Origin: Gremmenia infestans
Taxonomy: Eukaryota > Ascomycota > Leotiomycetes > Helotiales > Hamatocanthoscyphaceae
Length of the DNA stretch: 64,000 nt
Direction: 5' to 3'
Assembly: GCA_032629725.1 (NCBI GenBank)
Contig: JAFEVB010000020.1
Span: forward strand, 518,501-582,500
In this document: positions 22,942 to 33,820 of the stretch, piece by piece
How the letters are laid out: every line of letters starts with the position of its first letter
How positions within the stretch are numbered: position 1 is the first letter of the stretch
Notes under the pieces: model-generated
What the model was told of the DNA's origin: nothing
Databases searched by the model: none
Seen by the model: the letters and a program-made list of their open reading frames with translations, nothing else
Made by a program: the position numbers and the translations under genes

Positions 22942-23816
22942 GATGGAACTTAGTTATCGGCGGTATGGCTGGTGTATTGCGTTTTGAAATGATCATGCCT
23001 CGTTAACCTTTTCTTTTTCAATAATTATGTGATTCGAGGGCAAATCTGTATACAAGAGGCTGGGTTTTTACCAATTTCACGTAACAGGAAAGGTTTGTCC
23101 GCGCTGGAACTTCTGGCGCGGACCGCAGTTGAACACAAGTCTGGGGATCCCTAACGATGATAATCACTATTTTGGTAACAACAAGATAGAAAAGGAACGG
23201 GGAAAAGCAATGGACGCTCTCATCAAAAAGAGTTAGATTGATCTCACTCACGAGTACGCAGCAGCAGGGCCTTACACAGACTACGGAAGAATTGCTTGTC
23301 TTACAGATTTCTACTGGACCAAGATACGAAAGGTATTAAACTCGGGCGCTTTAGCGCCCGAGAGGAAGCATTAATGGGGGGCCTATTGTCAAAACTACTT
23401 GCAGATGTGGTGGAACCTCGCAAGCACTCGGTGTGCCTTTTGGGTTTGGTTTCATCATTCACAGTAAAAACGTTCCTCGGGACTGCTGATCATATGTCTG
23501 TTTGGAAGGTGTCATTAGGGCTGATTCCAGGGGATGACGATGACCAACACGCGATGCCGGCAGTGTCATGCATGGCTATGGCCCATCCGTGACAAATTTC
23601 TTGCCGTACTCACTCTGCGGTCTCATGTACTAATTTGGATACTTAGCAATGGAAACATCATAAGAGACTGTCTTTTTTGTGGGAAAGTGTTCTCCGTGTT
23701 CAACAGCCTGGCATAGGGCGGGCGGCGATCAAAGATAATTTACATCGACGCCACCTTCGGTTCCAATTTTTCAGGTGTCATCTCAATATCTGACCCTTCT
23801 GATACACGATTCTATC
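22942..23816. other. Intergenic region between oxidases 2 and 3
   Basis: No supportable gene. It contains the promoter of oxidase 2 and the 3' flank of oxidase 3. A short palindrome (TCGGGCGCTTTAGCGCCCGA) lies at about 23341-23360. Confidence 0.4.
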
Positions 23817-25520
23817 TTAGAGGTCGAGCTTGAATCCACCAGCGCATCCGCTTTGGAAAAGGCCAGCTTGGTCATACTTCTGGCTCACCTCTCGCATGAG
23901 TTTCAAGTTCTCTTCGCTACAACCGTCATAGGGCCGCTGCCACTCCATGCAATAATTCGTGAACCGGTACGGGTGACCTGACTGTCTAGCTGCCGCCGCC
24001 GTCTCTATGCGTTCGATAGCATGGCGGATAGTCGATCTGACAAGCTCATCGTCCTCGGCCTTGGTCCACGTGACTGAGAATCCGATGATAATCAATGGCT
24101 CAGTACAGCCTTCAAGGCTGAGAACATTTGGGTACCCCTTGTTCATCCATCCGGGTAGAATCGATTGGAAGGTAAAGGGGAAGAGCAGGCCATCCACGTG
24201 CCGCAATTCCCTTGTAGTCTCACAGAAAATATCGTAAGCGGCCGTCATAGTTCCGAGATCGTTGCGGATACTTGTTGTGCCCTGTACATGACGAGTTCCA
24301 GCTGGTGCAGTACGACCGAATCTTTCGACGGCACTTGTGTGACTTTCCACTGAAGTCCTCTTATAGCCCCGAAGTGAGGTGAAGCGCGTGGCGTTCCAGT
24401 GTGCAGGCCACTTTTTGTCCTCCGGGGCCTTCGTGTACATAAGACTGAGGGCAATTAGCTGGAAGCCAAGTTTCTGAATGTAAACGAAACTGAGTATTGG
24501 GCCAGGGGCGTTTTCATCAAACGCGCCGGGCTGACCAGAGCTCGCGTGCTCAAGGTATTCATGATAAGCCTTCAGTGACTTTGTATGTTGAAATGCTGCC
24601 AATGTAATTATCCCTGCAGTCCACACCGGTGCGGAAGGTATACTGCGGATTGTGAAGCGAGTGACAATCCCGAAGTTATTAGAACCGCCTTTCAATGCTC
24701 GCCATAGCTCTGGATTCTCCGAGGCCGAAGCTGTGGTAATGTTTCCGTTGGCCAGCACAATCTCGTAGCTCACGACATTGGAGCAGACGAAGCCATATCT
24801 GGGAGAGTAGAATGATATTCCTCCTTTGGTTCAGCACTGTTAGTAAATATCGATTCCTTTGTGCATCGCCCATAGACGTGATTCATCATAAAAAATAATC
24901 TCACCTTGCAAGGCCAGCCCGCCAACACCGACCGGCGAATTTCTTCCTCCCATCACAACAAGTCCCTTTTCATCTAAACTTTTGTATACATCGATCCATT
25001 TAGCACCTGTTCCGACAGTCACCGTAGATCCATCGAGAGCAGGCGTTACGTCGCAGAACAGGCTGAGATCTACCACAGTGCCATCCTGCACTGTTGCTGC
25101 TCCAAGACCTGGATTAACACCCCCGCTTCTAATAGCAAAAAAGCCTTTGGCTGAGGCTGAGGCTCCTGCTTGATAGCGTCTGTCGTGCTCTTGTTTCAAG
25201 ATTGCAACGGCTTTACCGAGCTGTGTTGCATCGCCAGGGCGGACGATGCATGCTGGAATGATCTCGCGATTCTGCTGAGCCCAGCTGTAATCTACAGCTT
25301 GCTGGAAGGCGGCCACATCGGACTGCAGAATAACGCAGCTGGGAAGCTCGGCGAGAAGACTTTGGATGTATCCAGGCAGCTGCTCTGGTGGCACGCTTGC
25401 CAACGGGTGTGGCTTCGCTACGGGCTGCTGGCCGTTTGGTTTTGGGGATTTTCTTCGACGGAATATGAGGACAGAAATCAAAATGGCAAGAATGGCGATT
25501 GTGTAGGAGGAAAACATCAT
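23817..25520 (-). CDS. BBE-like FAD-linked oxidoreductase 3, lacking the flavin histidine
   Basis: Exons 25520-24905 and 24823-23817 give about 540 aa. The intron has donor GTGAGA, branch TACTAAC and acceptor AAG, joining LALQG to GISFYSPRYGFVC. An N-terminal hydrophobic helix (MMFSSYTIAILAILISVLIF) followed by RRRK suggests a membrane anchor or uncleaved signal. The PCMH fold is intact (VTVGTGAKW, VGVGGLALQGG, KGGSNNFGIVT), but the covalent attachment site reads RSGGV, with Val135 where oxidases 1 and 2 have His83. It should bind FAD non-covalently if active. It belongs to a different subfamily from the other two: one intron only, longer N-terminus and a YCMEWQRPY tail. It is the first gene of the minus-strand cluster. 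Its redox potential, and so its chemistry, may differ from the other two. Confidence 0.86.
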
Positions 25521-26715
25521 CGAGGCTATGTTGCAGAGCGAAGAGACAGACTTGGGTCCGCTACTTGCTCATAAATACAAGCTGGTGAAGCAGAAAATTA
25601 AGCTCGGAGTTGGCTGAAAGCCGAAGGGGTTTTAATCTGAGGAACCAGGATAGTTACATGTACGGGAGGTAAGTGTCTCACCTTGTCTCTCTTAAAGGGT
25701 AAAGGGCAGGACAAGGACCAAATATTATCCGGAGCTCACGTGCAGATGAGGGGGGAAAGGGGAATAAGGCGCTCTGTGCTACCTCCGTACCGAAACACAA
25801 AGCAGATCTTAATTGGTCCATGTGAATCTGGGGCTGTGTTTTATCTCCGTACTGCCAACGTTACCCGTTACACTGCATTGCAGGTTGGATCCGTGTCGGT
25901 TGCACCTTCCCTTCTTTCTTTCCTTTCTGGCCTTGATCTTCATGGCCTTGCTGGTGGGATCGACTTCGTGTTGAAATTCCACCCCGCGATTTATTATCGT
26001 CGGATTTATTTCTCCCTTCACGGCTTGCCTTTACTTTACCTCCTTCTACCCATTGATTGCACTTAGTATATCAAAGGCTCAGGAAAGTGCCTCTACTGTA
26101 GCTCTCAAGGTCGAATTTGACGTTCAGCTTTTGCGCATAATGGCGATCAATTCCAATCGTCAACGGACACAATCACCACCCCCCAACAGCTAAGGTAAAT
26201 ACAAGGACGAGCCTCTCCATCGACCATACGGTCCACACAGCTACCTACTTATTTATGCGTTGTATAGGCGACAGTCTCATTCCTCATACACGCGCACTCT
26301 TCCTGACTGGTAACGAGCATCCACCAAGCCGGCACTCTCTTCAGCATACTTTGTGTTGATCATGGCGGTCAAATATTATGATCTTCTCCTTTCAATATAC
26401 TTATAGCTAACGTGTTTGTATCTATTCAGAGAGGCGACGAAGCTCTTGCTAGGCGAGAAGAAAGGGATATCCCCAGTCATCGTCCCCCCCCCTGGGATCC
26501 AAACAACGATAGGAAGATATGTTTCAAAAGCAGATATCTTTTGATCACTCTTCCTAATTAAAGATGCATTTCTTCACCCGAGGTTTCCGCGAATGAGATC
26601 GAGGAGACCACACGGAGACATTGTCTCTTAGGAAAACCTGCATATCAGTGCGCCATGAACTCTTCCCCCGACAATATCTACGGTCCGAACGCTATCAATA
26701 GTCCACTTCGGTGTC
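25521..26715. other. Intergenic region at the cluster border
   Basis: Promoter side of oxidase 3. No gene is recognised. The distal part (about 26550-26715) may belong to the decayed transposon that follows. Confidence 0.4.
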
Positions 26716-27231
26716 TTGCTTCCCCACATTGCACTTGCCCATGAGCATTGGACTCTAGACATGTGGGACACAATTTGCTGGAGTGACGAGACTTGGGCCC
26801 AGCCAGACTACCATAAAAGGCAGTGGGCTACAAGGCTTATTGGAGAGGCAGAGCTTTGGCATCCAGACTGCGTGGCACACAAGTGGCAGAGGAAGATTGG
26901 ATGGATGTTCTGGGGTTTTATAAATGGTATATATGGGAAGGGACTGGGAGTATTCTGGGAGAAGGCATAGAAGGCAATAACCAAGGAGTCTTATACCGAG
27001 CATCTGATCCCTCGGATCCACAATTATCTCCAAAGCAACCCATGGCTTTCATTCCAATAGGACAGCGGTCCGGGGCATACTGCAGTTTATAGACTTGAGG
27101 CTTTTGCAGTCTGTGGGATCCAGCCTGTATTTTGGCCTCCGTTCTCTCCATATCTCTCCCCAGTAGACTATTTGGAACAGAATAAAGGATATCCTAGAGA
27201 AACTTGGCCCTCAGGTGCAAAGGAATGCCAG
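26716..27231 (+). mobile_element. Decayed Tc1/mariner (DD34D) transposase remnant
   Basis: The frame reads HWTLDMWDTICWSDETW, then GWMFWGFINGIYGKG, which is the typical Tc1/mariner catalytic core with the first aspartate in WSDE. A TAG at 26968 replaces an expected Trp codon after WEKA. The frame then continues with ESYTEHLIPRI, meets a second TAG at about 27058 where QD is expected, and goes on with DSGPGHTA and FSPYLSPVDY. The second and third aspartates are 34 residues apart, giving DD34D. A frameshift follows near 27165, with homology to about 27220. The stops fit G-to-A and C-to-T changes, as in RIP. No terminal inverted repeats were identified, and the N-terminal DNA-binding part is missing or unrecognisable. 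Confidence 0.8.
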
Positions 27232-27272
27232 AGGAATTGGGCATCCCGTTCGCATTATAAAGAGCCTTGAGT
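27232..27272 (+). pseudogene. Internal 5S rRNA fragment
   Basis: AGGAA, then TTGGGCATCCCGT and CGC, then GCCTTGAG match bases 18-65 or so of the intact 5S gene that starts 60 bp downstream. Its 5' end and everything after the GCCTT segment are missing. It is joined directly to the transposase remnant. Confidence 0.55.
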
Positions 27273-27328
27273 TACGAAGTAGTACAACCCAGGCAGGCTT
27301 GATAGTATTGAATAAGTATATTATTGCC

Positions 27329-27447
27329 ACATACGACCATAGACTAAGGAACATTGGGCATCCCGTCCGCTCTGCCATACACAAGCCTTAGATCGGCAGA
27401 TTAGTAGTTGGGTGGGTGACCACCAGCGAATACCTGCTGTTGTATGT
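27329..27447 (+). rRNA. 5S ribosomal RNA gene
   Basis: 119 bp with the fungal 5S signature. The ends ACATAC and GTATGT form helix I. Internal segments GGGCATCCCGTCCGC, ACAAGCC, GGGTGGGTGACCACC and TACCTGCTG match the conserved loop A to helix IV regions and the internal promoter of ascomycete 5S. A run of six T starts at the 3' end. It makes the 5S RNA of the large ribosomal subunit, transcribed by RNA polymerase III. Dispersed single 5S genes are normal in filamentous ascomycetes. Confidence 0.93.
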
Positions 27448-27452
27448 TTTTT
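27447..27452 (+). terminator. Pol III terminator of the 5S gene
   Basis: Six consecutive T residues directly at the 3' end of the 5S RNA, the usual RNA polymerase III stop signal. Confidence 0.85.
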
Positions 27453-28571
27453 GCCTTTTGTTTTTTTCTATTGGTGGGGCAGAACCCTCCTGCAATCCGG
27501 GACGAGACGTGGCTCTAGTAGGCGAGCGCAATAAAAAGTACAATGCGCCTGACCTCACCCCAAAAAGTCAGGGGTGTGTTCTGACAATTAGGTAGTTTTC
27601 AATTGTTTTTGATAGAGGACTTGGAAGACTTGTAATCAGCTCTAAAGATTATCTTTTACACCTTAAAGTTACTCTGCCATTCCCCTCAACGACTGTTAGC
27701 TCATCCATCTTCATTTGCTGGCCGCGTACTATTGTTTGTGACATTAAAGATCATCTACTATGTATAACATCAAAACCCACCATTAACAAAGTTTGTCCGG
27801 GTTAAACGATTGCTTTTGTTTTATAGCTTGCTTTAAGACAGAGCTACTGTGTGCATAAGTCAATTTCGCCCCATAATTCAGTTTGCCTATATCAAACTTT
27901 AGTAAATCAGGATTTAGCAATTGCCTAGGTTTGGTCTACTTGGGTTTGTGACAAAATCTCATCTAAATTTAGTATAAGTCTCAGATTGACCGCTACCAAA
28001 TGCGAGGTTCCCAAACCACATATCTGTTCACTATTCATTATATCCGAACCCTTTGATTCCCCACTTCCCGCAGTTCAGGAAGAAGTGGAACAAGGGTACA
28101 TATATCCACTTGAGAACATGACGGTCGAAGGTTACGGAATTCACAGCAGATGCCCTCCATACCTATCTTCAACTGTTACCGCTTTCAGGCGGACTGGTGT
28201 GTGATTTATGATGAATCTGGGGAAGCTAGTATGTGCAGTACTACCAATTCGGGAGCGTTTGGCATACCGTTGCTGGCAATACCTTATTCACATGAGGTGC
28301 GGTAGCTCGAACTCAACAATGGCGCACAAAATCACCATGGCAGGGGTTCTTTCCTATATCACACGGTATTCTGACATTCAATTCACACCTTAGTCGCATG
28401 TTTGACGTTATGTCAATATGAATAGCCTGTATAAAAGGAGTCATGTTTTAGATTTTGAAATAACCACAGTTCACTCCACATCCACATCTATAAAACCAAA
28501 GACCTTACGAATCTCACAAACCTTTGAGTTCCTTCCTTGTCTTGTTCGAACTTGTATTATAATTTTCAAAT
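27453..28571. other. Intergenic region and promoter
   Basis: AT-rich and without a supportable gene. The final 150 bp form the promoter and CT-rich leader of the 592-aa protein gene. Confidence 0.4.
28430..28437 (+). promoter_or_regulatory. Candidate TATA box
   Basis: TATAAAAG, 135 bp upstream of the ATG at 28572, followed by a C-rich, purine-poor leader. It is a good core-promoter candidate for the 592-aa gene. Confidence 0.6.
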
Positions 28572-30350
28572 ATGGTCGATACAGTTAAGAGAGCTCTGTC
28601 TGAGCAACGCGAAGATTTAAACCCTCCCACAAAGAGACCTTGCAAGGAAGCCAGCGATCTTCAAGATTCAGGATCTATGTGCCCTGCGGAGACAGCATCG
28701 ATCTTGACTCCTAACAAATCCACATCGGGTGGGATCTCAGTCAATCACACCACCTTCTCCCTCCCGGCATCTTCGCCTGGAGGTATCTCTTCAATCTTCA
28801 CTTCCAAGTTGATTTACTCGGAAGAATTGAAGAAAGATATATACATCCACGAAGTCAGGGACGAACTGAAAGGCCATTCCAACAAGAGCCGCCGGAACCA
28901 ACTTAGCAGGGATATTCCCTATCCTCTCAATTGGTCCCAACTCTTGACCCAAGAGCAACTAAACAATATCGGCTACATCCAGATGACCGATATCCCACAC
29001 TACATACGCACTGAAGGACAACGACTAGTTCCATTTGCCAAATGGTTCTCTCCGGAGGAGACTCACGATCTAGCACTTTGGACTGACTTGACTGAACTAC
29101 AGAAGATACTCGCTGCGAAGGATTTTGAAGGCCATTTGAGGAACTTGTATGGGGCAAATTGGACCGTCCGTGGTCGAATATATGAACTTGGATTTGTTCT
29201 GGTGACAGGTCATCACATTGTGCAGCCAGGTTTGATCGCAAAGAAAAACGATCCACAAGTGAATCATTTAAACCCACTGATCGCGAAGGTTGCCAAAGCT
29301 CTTTTGGAAAACGCGTTTCCGGACAGGAGGAAAGACCTTCAACACAGGCTTTGGACAGTGAATGCATCCTTCACCATTGGTTCAGAGGACAATGAGGACT
29401 TCACAGGAATACAGCTCAATTATTCTTCCGTTGAGCAGAAGCTTTCGGACGCCATCAAAGGCTTCGGGGGCTTACATATTGACAGTGGCGACAATCCTGT
29501 TTCCTACACGGCGATGTTCTCGCTTTCGCATTTGCCGCCTAGCGTCTTCCCGGGTCGATTCAACATCACCAGTCTGAGGATCACATGCTCAACACCTCTG
29601 TTTGCAGCTCTTGTATTCAAAGGAATCCATCCTCACCTGGGGACGGGAGTTGGCGAGTACCCAGACACAATCGACGAGTCGTCACCCCTGCGAATCAAGT
29701 TGCGAGACGGCCTCCAATACCCCGAACTGCCGTCCGATACTCCATACCGTCGAATTCTCGTTATCCCGTTTCCTAAGATGGCACTCATGATGTGGAAGCC
29801 ACAGTTTCTAAAAGATGATGAGATTAACAGCCCGAATTCATTGGGATATTTCGGCACTCGACGGGCTCAGATGGAAAACTGCGCCAAGATGTTCATTCGA
29901 CTGGACCATGCACATGTGCGCTACGATGCGGAGAAGTTGATGAGGTTATTCTCGTGGACCAATGAGTCGGGGGTAATAGAAACTCCGCGATTACACGTTG
30001 TGCAGGAGGCGTTGGACTTGGCTGACAAAGACGACCCTGAACTCCAGGAATATATCAACGATATCAAATCTGTTTCGTGTGGCTCGGTTTATATGAAACC
30101 AAGGGAGAATAAACTTGTTACAAAATCAACAGAATCAGGACCCCACGAGCAAATTCAGCCTGATGTGGAAGATCCCACTACTGGAATGATTGACAACAGC
30201 AAAAAGCGGGCAGATTTTGCCAGAAAGAAGGTTGAAAAGTTTTGTCCGGAGAATTGGACGCATATGGACTACACAAGAGGGTTTGACCCGTACACTGACC
30301 AGGTCCCCGGGAATTTATCTTGGAATCCTTTGAAGAAGCTTAAAGGATAA
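28572..30350 (+). CDS. 592-aa protein with a possible 2-oxoglutarate/Fe(II) oxygenase core
   Basis: Single uninterrupted exon of 592 codons. The N-terminal 90 residues are polar and of low complexity, with a basic patch (PTKRPCK) that could be a nuclear signal. The middle contains GGLHIDSGDNPVSYTAMF (His302 and Asp304 as an HxD pair), then PGRFNI, then LVFKGIHPHLGTG (His353/His355) and PYRRILVIPF (Arg393/394). HxD, a distal His and a following Arg are the iron and 2-oxoglutarate ligands of the double-stranded beta-helix dioxygenases. The GGxHxDxGD plus PGRF pattern recalls the fungal transposon-linked TET/JBP-like oxygenases. This assignment is my inference from motif order only; the family may equally be an uncharacterised fungal one. 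The C-terminus (from about 490) is charged and perhaps disordered. Confidence 0.7.
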   Translation: MVDTVKRALSEQREDLNPPTKRPCKEASDLQDSGSMCPAETASILTPNKSTSGGISVNHTTFSLPASSPGGISSIFTSKLIYSEELKKDIYIHEVRDELKGHSNKSRRNQLSRDIPYPLNWSQLLTQEQLNNIGYIQMTDIPHYIRTEGQRLVPFAKWFSPEETHDLALWTDLTELQKILAAKDFEGHLRNLYGANWTVRGRIYELGFVLVTGHHIVQPGLIAKKNDPQVNHLNPLIAKVAKALLENAFPDRRKDLQHRLWTVNASFTIGSEDNEDFTGIQLNYSSVEQKLSDAIKGFGGLHIDSGDNPVSYTAMFSLSHLPPSVFPGRFNITSLRITCSTPLFAALVFKGIHPHLGTGVGEYPDTIDESSPLRIKLRDGLQYPELPSDTPYRRILVIPFPKMALMMWKPQFLKDDEINSPNSLGYFGTRRAQMENCAKMFIRLDHAHVRYDAEKLMRLFSWTNESGVIETPRLHVVQEALDLADKDDPELQEYINDIKSVSCGSVYMKPRENKLVTKSTESGPHEQIQPDVEDPTTGMIDNSKKRADFARKKVEKFCPENWTHMDYTRGFDPYTDQVPGNLSWNPLKKLKG

Positions 30351-31879
30351 ACGTATTGCTCGGAAGAAAGATTGTCTTGAACACTCAATTTCTTGAAGGA
30401 TCAGGGAAAGGATAGGTGCGGAAAAGTTTGGGGTTCTATAAGTACTCGAATAGCCAAAGTAGGATATGTAGGATATGTACGAACCTATGAAACAATTTCA
30501 GTACACATCTTGGCCTCCTTTGATATGTGTTCAACAAAACGCTGCCACTATGTAGTTGTAGTGTAATTGTTTGTTGGCGAATTCGTCCACGAAGTGAGTT
30601 TGATTGACGTGGAAAGTGAGTAGGTACTTTCAAACTATGTTCCTCACAGCTCCTCCGATGTATCTTAGATCTTGTGACTCGTATTTCGACCAATGCAAAA
30701 AAGCGCACAGAACGTTTGTGCAGAAGAATTGTATGTATGTGCTCTGTCAGTAAGAATGTCTTAGTACAGTGGAGATAAGATGATTACCTACCTACTGCGT
30801 ATGGGGGTAGATTAGGATGACTTGGATCGTAGGAAGGGGCGAAACTCACGTGCCTTCCTAGATGGGAACTGCCACCACTCCCCGCCAGACTAGACGTCAA
30901 TAACCTTCCCTCAGATCGATTCCTTTCTTCGTCTTCCCCAACACCCCACAACACATCATCACCATCTTCTTGCCACAGTGAACAAAGCAAATCAGCGTGG
31001 AGGTGTCTTCAGAGACATCTTCACTGCGTTAGCCTTTTGACTTCGGTCGTCGTCTTTGACTCTTCACGGAGGCACCAGAGGTTTGCCTGTAGTTTGTACC
31101 AACAGCGCAGTTATATCAACAGATTTAAAGCTGAGGACTCTCTACAGCTTCATCTTGCGTCTGGTTGAGTTACCATCAGCCCAAGCTTTGAACCTCCTCA
31201 CAACCGTTGACGCGTCGAAACCGCAAAGGTGAGAATTCACCACGCAAAGACCACAACAGAGAAACACGACGCGAGAGAAGAGAACTGATCCTGATGCCTT
31301 CAGATGCCCATCGCATGCACCAACTGCCTGCGGTTTCATTTTGGGGAATGTTGGGAGGGAGAGAAGCAATGCCACCGTTGATTGCCCTGCCCTGCTCTCT
31401 TGATCAAGTATCGCTGACCTGTTACAGGCTGCGAACAATGGAACCACATTGAGAGATGCAAGTTCCCAAATCCCATTCAATCCCTCCTCAGCGATATTTA
31501 GAGAAGACCAGGAGAAGTTCATATAGCATTGCTCCATGACTACTGGGGCTTCTGGGAAATTCATTCCTATATCCCGAAAGAGACGTAAACTGACCTCCCG
31601 TCCACACAGACTGCCCTCAAAGGCGCCAAATCAAATGCGTACGAAATGTCCCCAAGAGTTGTGCTACTTACTGCCGAGTTCCATCAACCTTCTCTCTCAG
31701 ACTTTGCTGACTCCGCGGATATGTAGACTCCAGGAGAACCCCCGCCAGGAACTCGAGCTTGGTGTGATATGCATGGATTGGTAAGTTGTTTTCTGCATAT
31801 CACTTCGCAAACAACGAAGACTACGTGCCCCAGCCATCTCTGAAAGATTCTTGCTTTATCTCGTTTGTCATCCTTTAAG
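30351..31879. other. Intergenic region, may include the 5' exon of the RS-rich gene
   Basis: Mostly without recognisable genes. An ATG frame at 31536-31761 could be a first exon: a GTGTGA donor at 31762 and the AAG acceptor at 31879 keep frame with the RS-rich protein. The donor is weak, so this is left as a possibility. Confidence 0.35.
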
Positions 31880-33142
31880 GCAAAACTGACTTGCTCAAGC
31901 ATGCGGACCCACCATTGAAAGCGAAGATCCTCAATGCGCTCAAGGTTGCTCCTGGAAGCGCGATCTGGGTCGATGGCATATGCATATATCGTGGCTACGA
32001 GGCGCACTTCGAACGAGAGGAGTATCCAAGAGGCAGGCCATTCGAACAGCCTCTAGCAAGACGACGTTCACGATCTCCAGCTCGAGATTTCCAACCACGT
32101 GAGAGAGAGAGATTTCGTTCACCGCTTCGAAGACGATCATACTCTCCGCGTTCTCCGCGTCGACGACTCGACTCCGTAATGCCCGGGCTCCGGAGAAATG
32201 AGCGGTCGCCAGTCCGATATCGAACGCCCAGCCCACAACGCTATCGATCACCTTCACGTCGACAGCCAGAAGCTCGGGCCCAACGAGCAATTCGCATAAC
32301 AGGCAGCAATGCCATCACCGTCAAGCCTCGAGTTGAAAGACGAGAGAACCAAAGAGCACCGCTAGCTGATCCGTTTGATTTTAAACTACCTCCAAAGCCG
32401 GTAGTTTCAAAACATATGCTCCTCGACGGTGTCAACGCGAAGTCCGACAACGCTGCAGCTCTACAACCACTTGGAAAAGTCGCCAATGGTAATTCCACCA
32501 ACTCTGTCAAGCCATCAAGTAACGGTCCTGACAATGCCCTTGGAGACGTCACCAACCGCAAGGTCGCACCCCCAGCGAATCAATCAGATGCCACCGCTAG
32601 TCAACAACGCCCTTCTACTTCCGATCCTCAGCCTATCAAGCAAATCATATTGTCTTCACAAGCTGAGCCCAAGGTCGAGGATCCTTATTTCGTACTTGGT
32701 GTTGGCAAAGGTAAGTCATTTAATTCCGTTTCGTTTCCTTTGGCTGTGCGGTGAAGTGCCTCTGAGTAGTTGGTTTTCCCACTTATTATGAAGTATTGAA
32801 CTAATTTACTGTAGGTGCCTTAAGCACAGAGTATGGTCTCATGGCCTCAAATTCTGCCAGAAACGATAACGCTAACACGCTCTAGGATCAATGATGCATT
32901 TCAACAGCGGATGTTCGAAATTGAGCTCGGTAAGTCATCTCGCTCAAGAATAGGAGCTCTTAGCACATCCCACGAACTCAGCTTTCTGCTCCTAGAAAAA
33001 TCCACAAGACAGCATACTAATTCGTTGAGTAGAGAAAATGTCGGATGGACTGTTTGAGCCTGGACAGATTGAAGAGAACGGCGTCTGGGATGATAGCATT
33101 CGTATCCTGAAGGCAGCCAAGAAGCAGCTGATTGGGTATTGA
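31880..33142 (+). CDS. RS-rich protein with short C-terminal helical domain (5' end uncertain)
   Basis: Exons 31880-32710, 32815-32830, 32886-32929 and 33033-33142, all frame-consistent; the second is a 16-nt micro-exon. The encoded part is about 333 aa. It opens with LLKHADPPLKAKILNALKVAPGSAIWVDG, followed by an Arg/Ser-rich tract (RRRSRSPARD, SPLRRRSYSP, RSPRRR) typical of splicing-related and nuclear-speckle proteins, then a low-complexity Asn/Ser/Pro linker. The end reads EDPYFVLGVGKGALSTEINDAFQQRMFE, similar to the start of a J-domain but lacking HPD, then finishes in KAAKKQLIGY. A nuclear RNA-processing role is inferred from the RS tract only. The first exon is not certain; one candidate begins at 31536. 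Confidence 0.6.
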
Positions 33143-33820
33143 ATATCACCGCTGCTGAACACTTAATACCATGCGGAACGACATACTGGCGAAGTCGGAA
33201 ACAAATGGATGTGCGGAAGGAGGAGATGACATTGCTTTGTAAGATAACGTGGCTTATAATGACAAGTACTAAAAAAGGGCAAAAGAGCAAAATATTATAC
33301 AAAGCAGAGGCAAAGCACTACAGAATGAGACATCATGGCAGGGTTACTGGTTTGATACGAACACAAGGTTAGGCTAGCTTCAGTAACTCAGAGAACGATG
33401 GAATAGAAAGCGCCTCACTGATCTTCCTGATGCTGCACTGTGGTTTGTTTGAGTAGTAAAGAATGGTGCCGCGTGATTGATATTCAGATGCAAGCATTGC
33501 TCGTATGCCATTCAATTTTGCATCTTCTGTCACCCCTTTTCATTAACTGCAGACAAGGCACAGCGCCGTATCATACTGGTGCTGTGAAAAGAGGAAAATC
33601 AGCTTTACTTCTCCCAGAAGGTTTCAAGGGTCGGGAGATGTTCATCTCGTCAAAACGCCTCACATTTAGCTGAAGGAGAGAGCCAAAGAAAATAAAAGCA
33701 CCCACTAAAGTGACGAATACAGCAGATCAATGGATAATATCCAAGACCTTACACATGAGATAACCTACCTACATATACAATTGCTTGCATCCACACTCCC
33801 ACTACACGTCTCTTAATCGA
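33143..33820. other. Intergenic region between convergent genes
   Basis: 3' flanks of the RS-rich gene (plus) and the F-box gene (minus). Nothing else is seen. Confidence 0.4.
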
